From Methanomethylovorans sp041447285 (GTDB lineage Archaea > Halobacteriota > Methanosarcinia > Methanosarcinales > Methanosarcinaceae), in assembly GCF_041447285.1 (NCBI RefSeq), contig NZ_JBGMEB010000005.1, positions 124,001 to 188,000 on the forward strand: 64,000 nucleotides of DNA, in the 5' to 3' direction. The position numbers and the translations under genes are program-made. This document shows positions 26,596 to 35,202 of the stretch, piece by piece (position 1 is the stretch's first letter; every line of letters starts with the position of its first letter). The notes below the pieces were generated by a model that was not told the DNA's origin, made no database searches, and saw nothing but the letters and a program-made list of their open reading frames with translations.

Positions 26596-26864
26596 ATGGA
26601 TAGATGCTCCATTGACCTAAATAGAGATTTATTGTCTCTCTATTTAACTCTTTGCATATTTTTTGACAACCTTCTTCTTTTTTGATACCCTTCAATCTTT
26701 TTTGTATCCTTACTTTATTAATCATTTAAAAATATGTTTTGAACACCTATCTTTTCAACTTCGACTAATGACCTTTAATCTGATCACTAATCTACTTTTT
26801 TACATCCTCGAACAATTTAAATAGATAGAACACAGAATTATTTATATGTAAAGGGGGGTGCATT
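26596..26864. promoter_or_regulatory. Divergent promoter region with TATA box for the PGF-CTERM protein
   Basis: A 269-base AT-rich gap between divergent genes. TTTAAATA at about 26817-26824 would place transcription start near 26845, giving a leader of about 20 bases that holds the strong AGGGGGGTG ribosome site for the gene at 26865. Nothing else was recognised. Confidence 0.5.
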
Positions 26865-27833
26865 ATGGTCAACAATGCCAGGATATATTTAATAGTCATT
26901 TTCTTGCTGACATTAGTAAGCTTATCAAGTGGATGTATCAAGAATTTTGAAAAAGAGTCCAATATTATAATAACGGATACTGAATTGTCCGCAGACAAAG
27001 TGACAAGTTCTTTTGTAGATATCAACGTAACAACTTATATTCTTCATACAAGCGGGGTTCAGAAAAATGATACTTCACTGCAACTGAAGGTATTTGATAG
27101 TAATACGGACTTTTTGAAGTCAAGGAAAGTTATAGAGGTAGGACCCATAAAAGAAGGTGAGACATCTTCAGTTTCTCAATCTATCAGATTGCCCAGAGAA
27201 GGCACATACAGGGTGGAATTTGTGCTGTCTGATGGAAATAAAACAAAATCCACGGCAGAGATATATTTGAGTGGGCTTGAAAGATTGAAGACTGACGTGC
27301 AGGAAATAGGTATAGGTATAGATAGTATAGATTTCCTGGTTAGGAAGGTCGTAGGCAACAACGTTGTGATAGAATCTGATGTTTATCTCACAAATTCAGG
27401 TTCTAATGTGAGTCAAGACTACAAGATGCTGGTGAAAGCCCGCGAAATGGATGCACGTCTTATAGCAGACAAGGTCTGGACCACCACTGGCCTAATAGGT
27501 CCGGAAGAAACAGTTGTCAGAAGTGTAAACCTTACAGTGCCTGATAACTACAATTATGTTGTAGAGGTTCTTGTCTGGAAGGACAATGTCCTTGTGAAGC
27601 GTGGAGAAGATTACGTCCAGTTGAATCCACAAAAGGTTATTGATAAGAACAAGACAGTTGAGTCCAAGGATATCGTAACAAGTGATTTTGTAGTAGAGGA
27701 AACTCCAACAGAAGCACCTTCGGGTGAAACACCTTATGAAGAACCAGAAATGGGAACACCAGGATTTGGTTCAGGCCTTGCTATAATATCTCTGATTGCA
27801 GCATTTATCATCTTCAGGAGGAGATGCGTATGA
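26865..27833 (+). CDS. Surface lipoprotein-like protein with PGF-CTERM anchor
   Basis: A 322-residue exported protein. The N-terminus has a signal peptide ending in a lipobox-like LSSGC (Cys near residue 25). Two beta-sandwich-like segments follow, with VYLTNSGSNVSQDYKMLVKAREMD and TTGLIGPEETVVRSVNLTVPDN of the type found in archaeal surface proteins. A Thr/Glu/Pro-rich linker leads to a C-terminal signal of PGFGSGLAI type, a hydrophobic helix and RRR. This is a PGF-CTERM sorting signal, processed by archaeosortase A. ATG follows AGGGGGGTG. Confidence 0.85.
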   Translation: MVNNARIYLIVIFLLTLVSLSSGCIKNFEKESNIIITDTELSADKVTSSFVDINVTTYILHTSGVQKNDTSLQLKVFDSNTDFLKSRKVIEVGPIKEGETSSVSQSIRLPREGTYRVEFVLSDGNKTKSTAEIYLSGLERLKTDVQEIGIGIDSIDFLVRKVVGNNVVIESDVYLTNSGSNVSQDYKMLVKAREMDARLIADKVWTTTGLIGPEETVVRSVNLTVPDNYNYVVEVLVWKDNVLVKRGEDYVQLNPQKVIDKNKTVESKDIVTSDFVVEETPTEAPSGETPYEEPEMGTPGFGSGLAIISLIAAFIIFRRRCV

Positions 27834-28126
27834 GTGGGGAATTAAAAGAAACCGGAAGTATGGGGCAGGTGCAATCTCCTGCGCCAGTAAAGACGAAAGA
27901 GAGAAAAGAACCAACAATGGAGGACTATTTTAGAGCTGGTTTATTCATACTGGTGGGTCTTCTTCTTGCAATTTCAGTACTCCAGTTCGTAGGCTCGGTA
28001 GATCAAATAATCTACACATGGTTTGAATCGGAATATATTCCTATCATCAAGGCTGTGTTTAACCTTGTAGTAGTAGTTTTCTGTTTATATGTGCTCAAAT
28101 TCCACCTGCTGAAAAAGAAGGCATAG
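27830..28126 (+). CDS. Small membrane protein downstream of the PGF-CTERM protein
   Basis: A 98-residue protein with a polar N-terminal ~35 residues and two transmembrane helices (about 38-56 and 70-90), ending in KKKA. ATG 27830 lies eight bases after GGAGGAG; ATG 27824 is too close to it. The start overlaps the upstream gene by four bases, so the two are co-translated and may act together at the membrane. Family not recognised. Confidence 0.7.
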   Translation: MSGELKETGSMGQVQSPAPVKTKERKEPTMEDYFRAGLFILVGLLLAISVLQFVGSVDQIIYTWFESEYIPIIKAVFNLVVVVFCLYVLKFHLLKKKA

Positions 28127-28186
28127 ACTTCTTTGGATATATATTCCCGAACACTGGCCGGAAACTTCAAAGCCTTCTGGCCATCA

Positions 28187-28194
28187 TTTATATA
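28187..28194 (+). promoter_or_regulatory. TATA box of the U32 protein gene
   Basis: TTTATATA with its centre about 27 bases before ATG 28218. That spacing fits archaeal transcription start at the ATG itself, and no ribosome site is visible, so the mRNA is probably leaderless. Confidence 0.5.
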
Positions 28195-28217
28195 TTGTGA
28201 CATCATCACAAACCTTC

Positions 28218-30665
28218 ATGTCCTATATTCCTGAACTTCTGGCCCCTGCCGGTGATATGCTCTCTCTTAAGGCTGCTGTGGAAAATGGTGCAGATGCAGT
28301 ATACCTGGGAGTTAAGAAGCTCAGTGCCAGAGCATACGCTTCTAATTTTTCTCTTGATGAACTGGAACAGGCTATAGACTATGCTCATCTCAGAGGAGTG
28401 AAGGTCTACATTACAGTGAACACTCTGATAAAAGATGCTGAGTTTACTGAGGCAGCCGAAACTTTGCAGAATATTGCAGCATACGGTGCCGATGCTGTAA
28501 TAGTGCAGGATGTAGGCTTAATTTCCTTTTTACGCGAGTTCTTGCCCAGACTTCCTGTACATGCAAGTACACAGATGACAGTCCATAACAGTAATAGTGT
28601 ACGTTTACTTGAAGGTCTGGGTGTAAAAAGGATCGTCCTTGCAAGAGAACTATCACTTGAAGCTATTCATTCCATCCGCAAAAACACGCAAGCAGAGCTT
28701 GAGGTGTTTATTCATGGTGCTCTATGTATCTGTTATTCCGGACAATGTCTGTTTAGCAGCCTGATCGGGGGCAGAAGCGGCAATAGGGGCTACTGTGCTC
28801 AGCCTTGCCGTAAACAATATATTCTTAAGAAGAATGGAAAAGAAGTAAAACTTCAAGATAATTTCCTGTTAAGTCCAAAGGATTTGAACACATCTCAAAT
28901 TCTTCCTCTTCTTATTGAAGCTGGTGTTTCATCCCTTAAAATAGAAGGAAGGATGAAACGCCCCGAATATGTGGCAGGTGTAGTGGGTATTTATAGGCGG
29001 CTTCTTGACCGTTATGCTGCAGGCCCAACAGCTTATTTTGTGCCTGAGGAAGAGTTAAGGACGCTTGAACAGCTTTTTAACAGAGGTTTTACGCATGCGT
29101 ATCTCTCAGGAAAACCACGCATCAAGTTGATGGATCACGGTGTACCATATAATCGGGGGGTTCTGGTAGGCACTGTGAAGGGGCAATCGAGAGGTGGTTA
29201 TGTAAGCCTTAAATTGTCAGGTCCTCTTAATGTTGGCGATGGAATAGGTTTTTCAGGAGGGGATACAGGCGAGAGCGTGACCAAAATGCTCTACAAAGGC
29301 AGACCAATCACTTCTGCTGATAAAGATATGATAGTCGACATCCCTCTTTCCAATCCTGTATCTGCAGGAATGCAAGTATACAGGACTTCTGATGTCTCAC
29401 TTCTAAAGTCTATGGAACGATCTTTCACCTCTCAAACACCTGTGCGCAAAGTTCCATTGCGGCTTAATCTTACGGCTATAACAGGTAAACAGCTGGAACT
29501 GGAAATACAGGATAGCGATGGCAACATAACAAGTATAGTTTCTGAATACGTTGTGCAGCCATCCCTCAAAAATCCTACAACCAGAGATGATATGGAAAAG
29601 CAGCTAACAAAGCTTGGAAATACTGTTTTCCATCCTGTTTCAGTGGAGATCACTTCGAGTCAGGATATTTTCATTCCTATCAAGGAATTGAATAATATAC
29701 GCAATATTGCTGTTCAGGAACTAGGGGATATCAGAACCAGGAAATGGAAACGCAAACTCGATCATTTTATTTTTTCACTTCCTTCCCAGCACAATATAAA
29801 AACAGGGAAACCTATGCTGACTGTCAGTGTGAGCAATCTGGATAGCTTGACATCTGCAGCTAGCGAGGGTGCAGATGTTATTTATTATGGGGATGAAAAC
29901 TATCGTGTCCATACCAAAACTGAATTGGGGAAAGCAAGAGACATTGCATTTGGAAAAGGCTGCATGATCTATCTCTCAACACCATCTATTGTGTGGGATA
30001 ATGATATCAATGAACTGCAATTGCTTATCCGGGAAGCATTGGAAGTAGGTTTTCATGGAGTACTTGTTTCCAACCTTGGTGTTCTCAGGTCAGTACAACA
30101 GGTGGGTTGCAATTTTATTGTTGATCATCATCTCAACATTTTCAATCATAGATCAGTCTCATTTTTCCAGAATTCAGGTTCTGAAGCGGTTACCTTATCT
30201 GCGGAGCTTACCTTGGAACAGGTGTCATTTTTGAGCAGTTATGGGAATGTTGAATGTGTAATTCATGGAAACCCGCAACTTATGGTTATGGAAAATTGCA
30301 TTGTGGGAAGTTTGCTTGGAGGTAAAGGTGAAGCTTGTTCTATGCCTTGCAAAGCAAATGATTTTTCAATAGTTGATGAAAAAGGCTTTGAATTTCCATT
30401 ATTGATGGATGAACATTGCAGAACCCACATTTTTAATTCCAGAGAATTATGTCTGCTGGATGAAATTCCCAGCTTTTTAAATGCAGGTGTCCGTAGATTG
30501 AGAATAGATGCAAGGCATATGGATGCACAGAAAGTGAGAGTAGTTGTGGCCGCATATAAACAAAGAATTGAGGAATTTATTTCTCAGGAATCGGTTTCTG
30601 GCCTTACTTGCAAGGATATATCAGAGAAATATACTAAAGGCCATTATTTCAGAGGTGTGCTATGA
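28218..30665 (+). CDS. Peptidase U32 family protein with two U32 units and a DUF3656-like domain
   Basis: About 815 residues. The first U32 unit opens with PELLAPAGDMLSLKAAVENGADAVY and carries the family signature with clustered Cys (FIHGALCICYSGQCLFSS, then GYCAQPCRK). A middle collagenase-associated domain (PLRLNLTAITGKQLELEI) follows. The second U32-like unit contains VDHHLNIFNHRS and a related Cys region (MENCIVGSL, ACSMPCKAND). Characterised bacterial relatives act in tRNA or rRNA hydroxylation rather than proteolysis, so a modification role is possible. ATG 28218 is preferred over GTG 28197. It overlaps the next gene by four bases. Confidence 0.88.
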   Translation: MSYIPELLAPAGDMLSLKAAVENGADAVYLGVKKLSARAYASNFSLDELEQAIDYAHLRGVKVYITVNTLIKDAEFTEAAETLQNIAAYGADAVIVQDVGLISFLREFLPRLPVHASTQMTVHNSNSVRLLEGLGVKRIVLARELSLEAIHSIRKNTQAELEVFIHGALCICYSGQCLFSSLIGGRSGNRGYCAQPCRKQYILKKNGKEVKLQDNFLLSPKDLNTSQILPLLIEAGVSSLKIEGRMKRPEYVAGVVGIYRRLLDRYAAGPTAYFVPEEELRTLEQLFNRGFTHAYLSGKPRIKLMDHGVPYNRGVLVGTVKGQSRGGYVSLKLSGPLNVGDGIGFSGGDTGESVTKMLYKGRPITSADKDMIVDIPLSNPVSAGMQVYRTSDVSLLKSMERSFTSQTPVRKVPLRLNLTAITGKQLELEIQDSDGNITSIVSEYVVQPSLKNPTTRDDMEKQLTKLGNTVFHPVSVEITSSQDIFIPIKELNNIRNIAVQELGDIRTRKWKRKLDHFIFSLPSQHNIKTGKPMLTVSVSNLDSLTSAASEGADVIYYGDENYRVHTKTELGKARDIAFGKGCMIYLSTPSIVWDNDINELQLLIREALEVGFHGVLVSNLGVLRSVQQVGCNFIVDHHLNIFNHRSVSFFQNSGSEAVTLSAELTLEQVSFLSSYGNVECVIHGNPQLMVMENCIVGSLLGGKGEACSMPCKANDFSIVDEKGFEFPLLMDEHCRTHIFNSRELCLLDEIPSFLNAGVRRLRIDARHMDAQKVRVVVAAYKQRIEEFISQESVSGLTCKDISEKYTKGHYFRGVL

Positions 30666-31096
30666 AGGTGTTCTTTTCAGGTTCTATCCGGGGTGGGAGG
30701 GAATTGTTGTCCGTTTACCAATATCTTTGCACACTCATTGCTTCACTGGGTCATGAAGTCCTTAGCGAGCACGTAGCTGATTCAGAACTTGAAAATATAG
30801 AATCGTTGATGACAGAGCAGGAGATATTTGCAAGGGATATGAGCTTATTAGAACACAGTGAATGCCTTATTGCAGAGGTTACTATTCCTTCCATAGGTGT
30901 TGGCTATGAGATCTGCAGTGCTCTTCAAAGGAATATGCCAGTGTTATGCCTCTACAAGGAGGGATCAAATGTGTCAGCTATGATTCAAGGAAATCCAAGA
31001 GTAATTGTACAACAGTATTCTGCTATGGAAGACCTTAAAATTATATTAGCAAGCTTTTTTCAGCATGTGGGTCAGAAATATGTGGATAATGGTTAA
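30662..31096 (+). CDS. Nucleoside 2-deoxyribosyltransferase family; DNPH1-like deoxynucleotide N-hydrolase
   Basis: A 144-residue protein whose FSGSIRGGRELLSVYQ opening, LSEHVAD, catalytic Glu/Asp segment EQEIFARDMSLLEHSECLIAEV-like region and PSIGVGYEICSAL closely follow eukaryotic DNPH1 (Rcl), which cleaves 2'-deoxynucleoside 5'-monophosphates to base and deoxyribose phosphate. It likely clears modified deoxynucleotides. The ATG overlaps the U32 stop (ATGA), so the two are co-translated. Confidence 0.85.
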   Translation: MKVFFSGSIRGGRELLSVYQYLCTLIASLGHEVLSEHVADSELENIESLMTEQEIFARDMSLLEHSECLIAEVTIPSIGVGYEICSALQRNMPVLCLYKEGSNVSAMIQGNPRVIVQQYSAMEDLKIILASFFQHVGQKYVDNG

Positions 31097-31128
31097 ATAC
31101 TTGTCAGATTAATATTCACTTGATAAAT

Positions 31129-31374
31129 ATGGAAACAGAAATAATAATTGTTCTGGCAGCAATAGTAATTGCGTATCTGCTTTATCACGTCTTAAAAACT
31201 GTAAAAAACATGGCTGTCAATACTATCATGGGCCTATTGGTGCTTGTAATTGCTAACACAGTGCTAGGGCTGAATATAGCATATTCATGGGTTGTAATTC
31301 TTACCTGTGCGATTGCAGGTGTTGTGGGGGCAATTCTTGTGATCCTGTTACACTATGTGGGTATCTTCTTCTGA
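31129..31374 (+). CDS. BofA family small membrane protein
   Basis: An 81-residue hydrophobic protein with two to three helices. NTIMGLLVLVIANTVLGLNI and AIAGVVGAILVILLHYVGI follow the pattern of BofA, which in Bacillus inhibits the intramembrane protease SpoIVFB. Archaeal members are common and uncharacterised. ATG 31129 has no ribosome site; TTAAATAC at 31093-31100 could be a TATA box giving a very short leader. Its end overlaps the convergent methyltransferase gene by 27 bases. Confidence 0.82.
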   Translation: METEIIIVLAAIVIAYLLYHVLKTVKNMAVNTIMGLLVLVIANTVLGLNIAYSWVVILTCAIAGVVGAILVILLHYVGIFF

Positions 31375-32001
31375 TGATACACGCATCACGGCACTTATCA
31401 TGTGCCGTATTTGCTTCTTTCCCTTGTAGTTCTTTTCTATTATGTTGTCCTTAAGTTCAAGGAATTCAAATCCATTAAAAAGTGCTCTTATTTCCTCAGA
31501 AGTAAAATAATGGTAGAGTATCCCATGCTGGCGCACAAAAGTGCGTTCTTCTATCTCTTCTCCTCCAAACCTCATGTCCTGAAAACCAAAGACCTCAAAA
31601 AATACCAGTCCCTTATGTTTCAAGACTCTTCTTATTTCTGAGACTGCAGCTTTTCTTCCCGGCTCGGTCAGGTGCTGTAATACTCCCAAGCAGATTACAG
31701 CATCAAAATTTCCCTCCTTAAAAGGCAAATGGGTAAGACTTGCAGTAGCATAATCGGCTTTCAGGCCCTGTTTTTTCAGATAGTCCCTTGCTCTAGTTAA
31801 AGCTGCAAATGAAATGTCTATACCTGTTGTGCTATAGTTGGAAGAAAGTGGAAAGAGGTGTCTCCCACATCCGCATCCAGCATCAAGTATTCTGCTTCTT
31901 TTAGGAAGTCTTTCTGTTATGTGGGATATAGAGCCAGCACATCCCCATTGTAGATGTCTGTACTCCTTTTCCCATGCAAAAATATGTTCTTTTTCGATCA
32001 A
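31348..32001 (-). CDS. Class I SAM-dependent methyltransferase
   Basis: A 217-residue methyltransferase of the Methyltransf_11/UbiE-like type. Motif I is ILDAGCGCGRHLFPL, the acidic residue of motif II is in TTGIDIS, and DAVICLGVLQHLTEP and VLKHKGLVFFEVFG complete the Rossmann core. Substrate unknown. It starts two bases after the lysS stop, so the two genes probably share a transcript. Confidence 0.88.
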   Translation of the reverse strand: MIEKEHIFAWEKEYRHLQWGCAGSISHITERLPKRSRILDAGCGCGRHLFPLSSNYSTTGIDISFAALTRARDYLKKQGLKADYATASLTHLPFKEGNFDAVICLGVLQHLTEPGRKAAVSEIRRVLKHKGLVFFEVFGFQDMRFGGEEIEERTFVRQHGILYHYFTSEEIRALFNGFEFLELKDNIIEKNYKGKKQIRHMISAVMRVSSEEDTHIV

Positions 32002-32003
32002 TT

Positions 32004-33596
32004 CTATGGTCTGTAGCTTGCAGCTTCACTGAATCTCTTTGCAAGGAAGTCCTTTTCCATTGATGAAAGGAACCATCCGGCTTTGGGACCTGATTGTTGT
32101 CCCAAAACTGCCAGATAAATGGCCTTGAACATGTCGGTAGGCTTCACTTCAAGTTCCTCAGGGGAAACTCCCATTAATTTGGTCATCCTGGTGTTAAGTG
32201 AGGACCCTTTCTCTTTAGAAGAATAGACCAAATTATGATAATCTTCTCCGCTTAGCTCCTTTGCAGCATCAATCTCCTCGGACAATGCTTTAAGGAAAGC
32301 TCTCTGCAAATCGTTCAGTGTTGCAGCCTGTACAGGGATCTCTTCTTTCACGCTGAACTTTACCATGTCGGGGGCATACATCTCAAGCCATTTACCAACG
32401 TTTTCTGCAAGCTCCAAGATACATTTCTCATTCTTTGTGCTGTACCCGGATCTTTCCACTATCTTCATCACTCTATCAAGATCCCCATGAGCCACCTGAT
32501 AAATAGTGATCATGTGTCTGAATGGAATGTCTGTATGACAGATGCCAGCGGCATGTGATAGTTCTTTAAGTCTCCTGTTATAGCTGGATTCTTCGGTGTC
32601 AGCGCTTAGTTTTTCAAATTCATCTACCAGATTCAGCAGAGGCAGGGATGGATCGAAGCGAATATGTTTCTCTGGTTTTGTTCTTATTATGAGATACCTA
32701 AGGATTTCTGGTGGAAGCACTTCCAACATCTCAGATATTGATACCACTACGCCGCTTGAGGAGGACATTGCTCCTTTTGTACCCAGCATGATCCATTCAT
32801 ATACTACCGGATATGGTGCTTTATATCCGTATATCTCTTCACTTATGGCTTTACCTGTATCGTAGGATCCACCTTTGGAAGCATGGTCTTTTCCAAAAGG
32901 CTCAACAGTTACACCCAACACGCCCCAGCGGGCGGGCCAGTCCACACGCCAAGTGAGTTTTCCTCCTCCTCGCATTGACACTGTTCCAGAGTCTCCACAA
33001 GAGCAGACGTAATCCACAGTCTCTGCATTGATGTCAAAGCCAGTTACTTTAGTGGTTGTAAGCCGAGCACATTTCTTACAGATAGGATTAAAGGGACTCC
33101 AGTCTGCTGTGACCTCCTTTCCGGAATGTTTCTGGAGAATATGTGCTATCTTATCTCTATTAATAAGTGCTTTCTTAATGCTCTCTACATACATTCCTTG
33201 TTTGTACATCTCATCAGCACGGTATATTTTTGGATGGATGCCTAAGCGGTCCAGAGCTGTGTAGAAAGGCTTGAGGAAATGCTCTGCATAACTGGCACAT
33301 TCACCGCATGGGCATGGTATTTCTGAAATGGGTTTTCCTACATGTGGTGCAAAACTTTCATCCAGGAAAGGATATACTTTCCTCAGAGGGTCGTATGTGT
33401 CAGCAACATATATTATCTCTGCATTTGCTCCCTGGTCCAGCAGAGCGCGGTATGTTGCATCTGCTGTAACTACTTCTCTCATGTTCCCGATGTGTATGTG
33501 TCCTGAGGGAGTGATGCCAGTTGCAACCAGGTGCTTTTTTCCGCTCCCGATTATTTCCTCTGCCATGACATCTGCCCAATGCGTAATATCTGCCAT
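32004..33596 (-). CDS. lysS: Lysyl-tRNA synthetase, class I
   Basis: A 530-residue class I LysRS, the archaeal type unrelated to bacterial class II LysRS. HIGH-like SGHIHIGNMREV and KMSKS-like KGAMSSSSGVV are present. Zinc-binding Cys clusters are seen in IPCPCGECASYAEH and in CKKCARLTT...CSCGDSG. The start ATG of MADITHWADVM is assigned by family expectation. It is divergent from the corrinoid methyltransferase gene. Confidence 0.96.
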   Translation of the reverse strand: MADITHWADVMAEEIIGSGKKHLVATGITPSGHIHIGNMREVVTADATYRALLDQGANAEIIYVADTYDPLRKVYPFLDESFAPHVGKPISEIPCPCGECASYAEHFLKPFYTALDRLGIHPKIYRADEMYKQGMYVESIKKALINRDKIAHILQKHSGKEVTADWSPFNPICKKCARLTTTKVTGFDINAETVDYVCSCGDSGTVSMRGGGKLTWRVDWPARWGVLGVTVEPFGKDHASKGGSYDTGKAISEEIYGYKAPYPVVYEWIMLGTKGAMSSSSGVVVSISEMLEVLPPEILRYLIIRTKPEKHIRFDPSLPLLNLVDEFEKLSADTEESSYNRRLKELSHAAGICHTDIPFRHMITIYQVAHGDLDRVMKIVERSGYSTKNEKCILELAENVGKWLEMYAPDMVKFSVKEEIPVQAATLNDLQRAFLKALSEEIDAAKELSGEDYHNLVYSSKEKGSSLNTRMTKLMGVSPEELEVKPTDMFKAIYLAVLGQQSGPKAGWFLSSMEKDFLAKRFSEAASYRP

Positions 33597-33791
33597 ATTA
33601 ATTCACCAAATTCATAATAATGATGCTTTATCAAATTATATACTATTATTTTAGGGCTGTGGTGTGACAATATGTGTAAGTACGAGTTTTCACATTTATC
33701 TAATTTTTATTAAAATCTAGTGTATATTAATCTAACTGGTTGGTTTTTATTCCTCTATGACATAAACTCTATACAACCTGGGGTAATAAAC

Positions 33792-34826
33792 ATGCAATCA
33801 CTTTCTCTTAAAGAACGCTTTGTCCGAGCCCTTAAAGGAAAGGATGTAGACAAAGTACCGGTGTGCTCAGTTACACAGACAGCAACCATTCAAATGATGG
33901 AACTCACCGGAGCAAAATGGCCACAGGCCCACTATGATCCGGACAAGATGGCTACTCTGGCGATTGCTGGTCATAGGCTGGCTGGTCTGGAGGGTGTAAG
34001 GGTTCCTTTTTGTACAACTGTAATTGCACAAACCTTGGGGTGTAAGATAGATGAGGGAAACATTGACACTCACCCGTATCAGCTGAGTTTCCCATGCGTC
34101 GATGTAAAGGATGTAAAAAACATAAAAATTCCAGAGAACCTTTGTGAAAGTGAGAGAATATCCACTGTTCTAAAAGCAGCAGAGATCGTAAGGACGAAGG
34201 TTGGAGAAGATGTACCTCTGATTGCTGGTATGATCGGGCCGGCAGCAGTTGCTTTTTATCTGTCGGGTGCACATAACTACCTCATGTGGTGTATCCAACA
34301 TCCCGATGCTTTGCAGGAACTCATGGAAATCGGCACAGAAGTATGCATCGAGTATTCAAATGATCTCTTTGAGCATGGAGTGGATGCTGTAAACGTATCT
34401 GATTCTGAAGCAGGTCCTGATCTCTTTCCTGTCCCAATGTTTGAATCCATGGTGCTTCCGCAGTACAGGAAGCTTACTTCCAGATTACAGGGAATGTCAG
34501 TGTTGCATATCTGCGGAGACGCCACAGAAATACTTGATCAGATGGCTGTATCGGGCTTCAATGGGCTTAGCATTGAAGAAAAGGTAAATGCTAGATATGC
34601 AAAGCACATAATAGGTGACAGGGCATGCCTGATCGGCAATGTTTCACCCACAATGACTTTTCTTTCTCAGTCACCCAACGAGATAAAAAAAGAAGCTAAG
34701 CAATGCATAGAAGACGGAGTAGACATACTTGCGCCAGGCTGTGGTATAGAGCCTCACACCTCTTTGGACAACTTACAGGCATTTGTTTCTGCAAGAGATG
34801 AATACTATCAAGGAAAGATCCAATAA
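33792..34826 (+). CDS. Methylcobamide:coenzyme M methyltransferase, MtaA/MtbA family
   Basis: Transfers a methyl group from a methylated corrinoid protein to coenzyme M in methylotrophic methanogenesis. A TIM barrel of 344 residues related to uroporphyrinogen decarboxylase. The opening (SLKERFVRALKGKDVDKVPVC) and SVTQT are typical. Zinc ligands are His and Cys in LHICGDATEIL and Cys in LAPGCGIEPHT. ATG 33792 has GGGGTAA upstream; the frame extends to 33720 without a ribosome site. No corrinoid protein or substrate-specific methyltransferase is adjacent, so methanol, methylamine or methylsulfide specificity cannot be assigned. Confidence 0.9.
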   Translation: MQSLSLKERFVRALKGKDVDKVPVCSVTQTATIQMMELTGAKWPQAHYDPDKMATLAIAGHRLAGLEGVRVPFCTTVIAQTLGCKIDEGNIDTHPYQLSFPCVDVKDVKNIKIPENLCESERISTVLKAAEIVRTKVGEDVPLIAGMIGPAAVAFYLSGAHNYLMWCIQHPDALQELMEIGTEVCIEYSNDLFEHGVDAVNVSDSEAGPDLFPVPMFESMVLPQYRKLTSRLQGMSVLHICGDATEILDQMAVSGFNGLSIEEKVNARYAKHIIGDRACLIGNVSPTMTFLSQSPNEIKKEAKQCIEDGVDILAPGCGIEPHTSLDNLQAFVSARDEYYQGKIQ

Positions 34827-34889
34827 GCAGATTATTTTTCATAGTTTATGTTTCTGTTCTCCGTTCTTAAATTCGCATAAGGTGAAATG

Positions 34890-34905
34890 TTCGCATCGAT
34901 ACGAA
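34890..34905. promoter_or_regulatory. Imperfect TTCG/CGAA palindrome
   Basis: TTCGCATCGATACGAA is a 16-base palindrome with a single mismatched pair. It lies about 40 bases before the ATG of the small gene at 34945 and downstream of the methyltransferase stop. TTCG/CGAA boxes are reported for the methanogen redox regulator MsvR; the resemblance is suggestive only. Confidence 0.35.
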
Positions 34906-34944
34906 TCGAAAGAGTTAATTAGTAGTATATTCTCATTCTCTTCA

Positions 34945-35202
34945 ATGACTCGTATCACGCCCGAAGGAGAAAGGAACAGCCTTTCAGTCATGAAAGACAT
35001 ATTTATGTTGTATCGGATGCGGGACCCTGCAGGCAAAGAACTTGCTTCTCTTATCGAAATGCTGGGGACTCATGGCGCGATTGCATCTGCTCCGGTTCTT
35101 TATGATGAGGGTGAAAACCCGGAAGATGAAGAAGTAGATGCTAATGCTACTCAGGCTGTGCTAATTTTTACAGGTGAACTCCAAAGTTCATCAACTCTTT
35201 AA
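34945..35202 (+). CDS. Small acidic hypothetical protein
   Basis: 85 residues from ATG 34945; the frame is open from 34783, but the earlier part overlaps the methyltransferase end and looks non-coding. The protein has a mixed helical part (NSLSVMKDIFMLYRMRDPAGKE) and an acidic stretch (DEGENPEDEEVDANATQ). No ribosome site; a TATATT run about 20 bases upstream could give a leaderless start. Its 3' end overlaps the convergent nuclease gene by 35 bases. Family unknown; it may not be real. Confidence 0.45.
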   Translation: MTRITPEGERNSLSVMKDIFMLYRMRDPAGKELASLIEMLGTHGAIASAPVLYDEGENPEDEEVDANATQAVLIFTGELQSSSTL

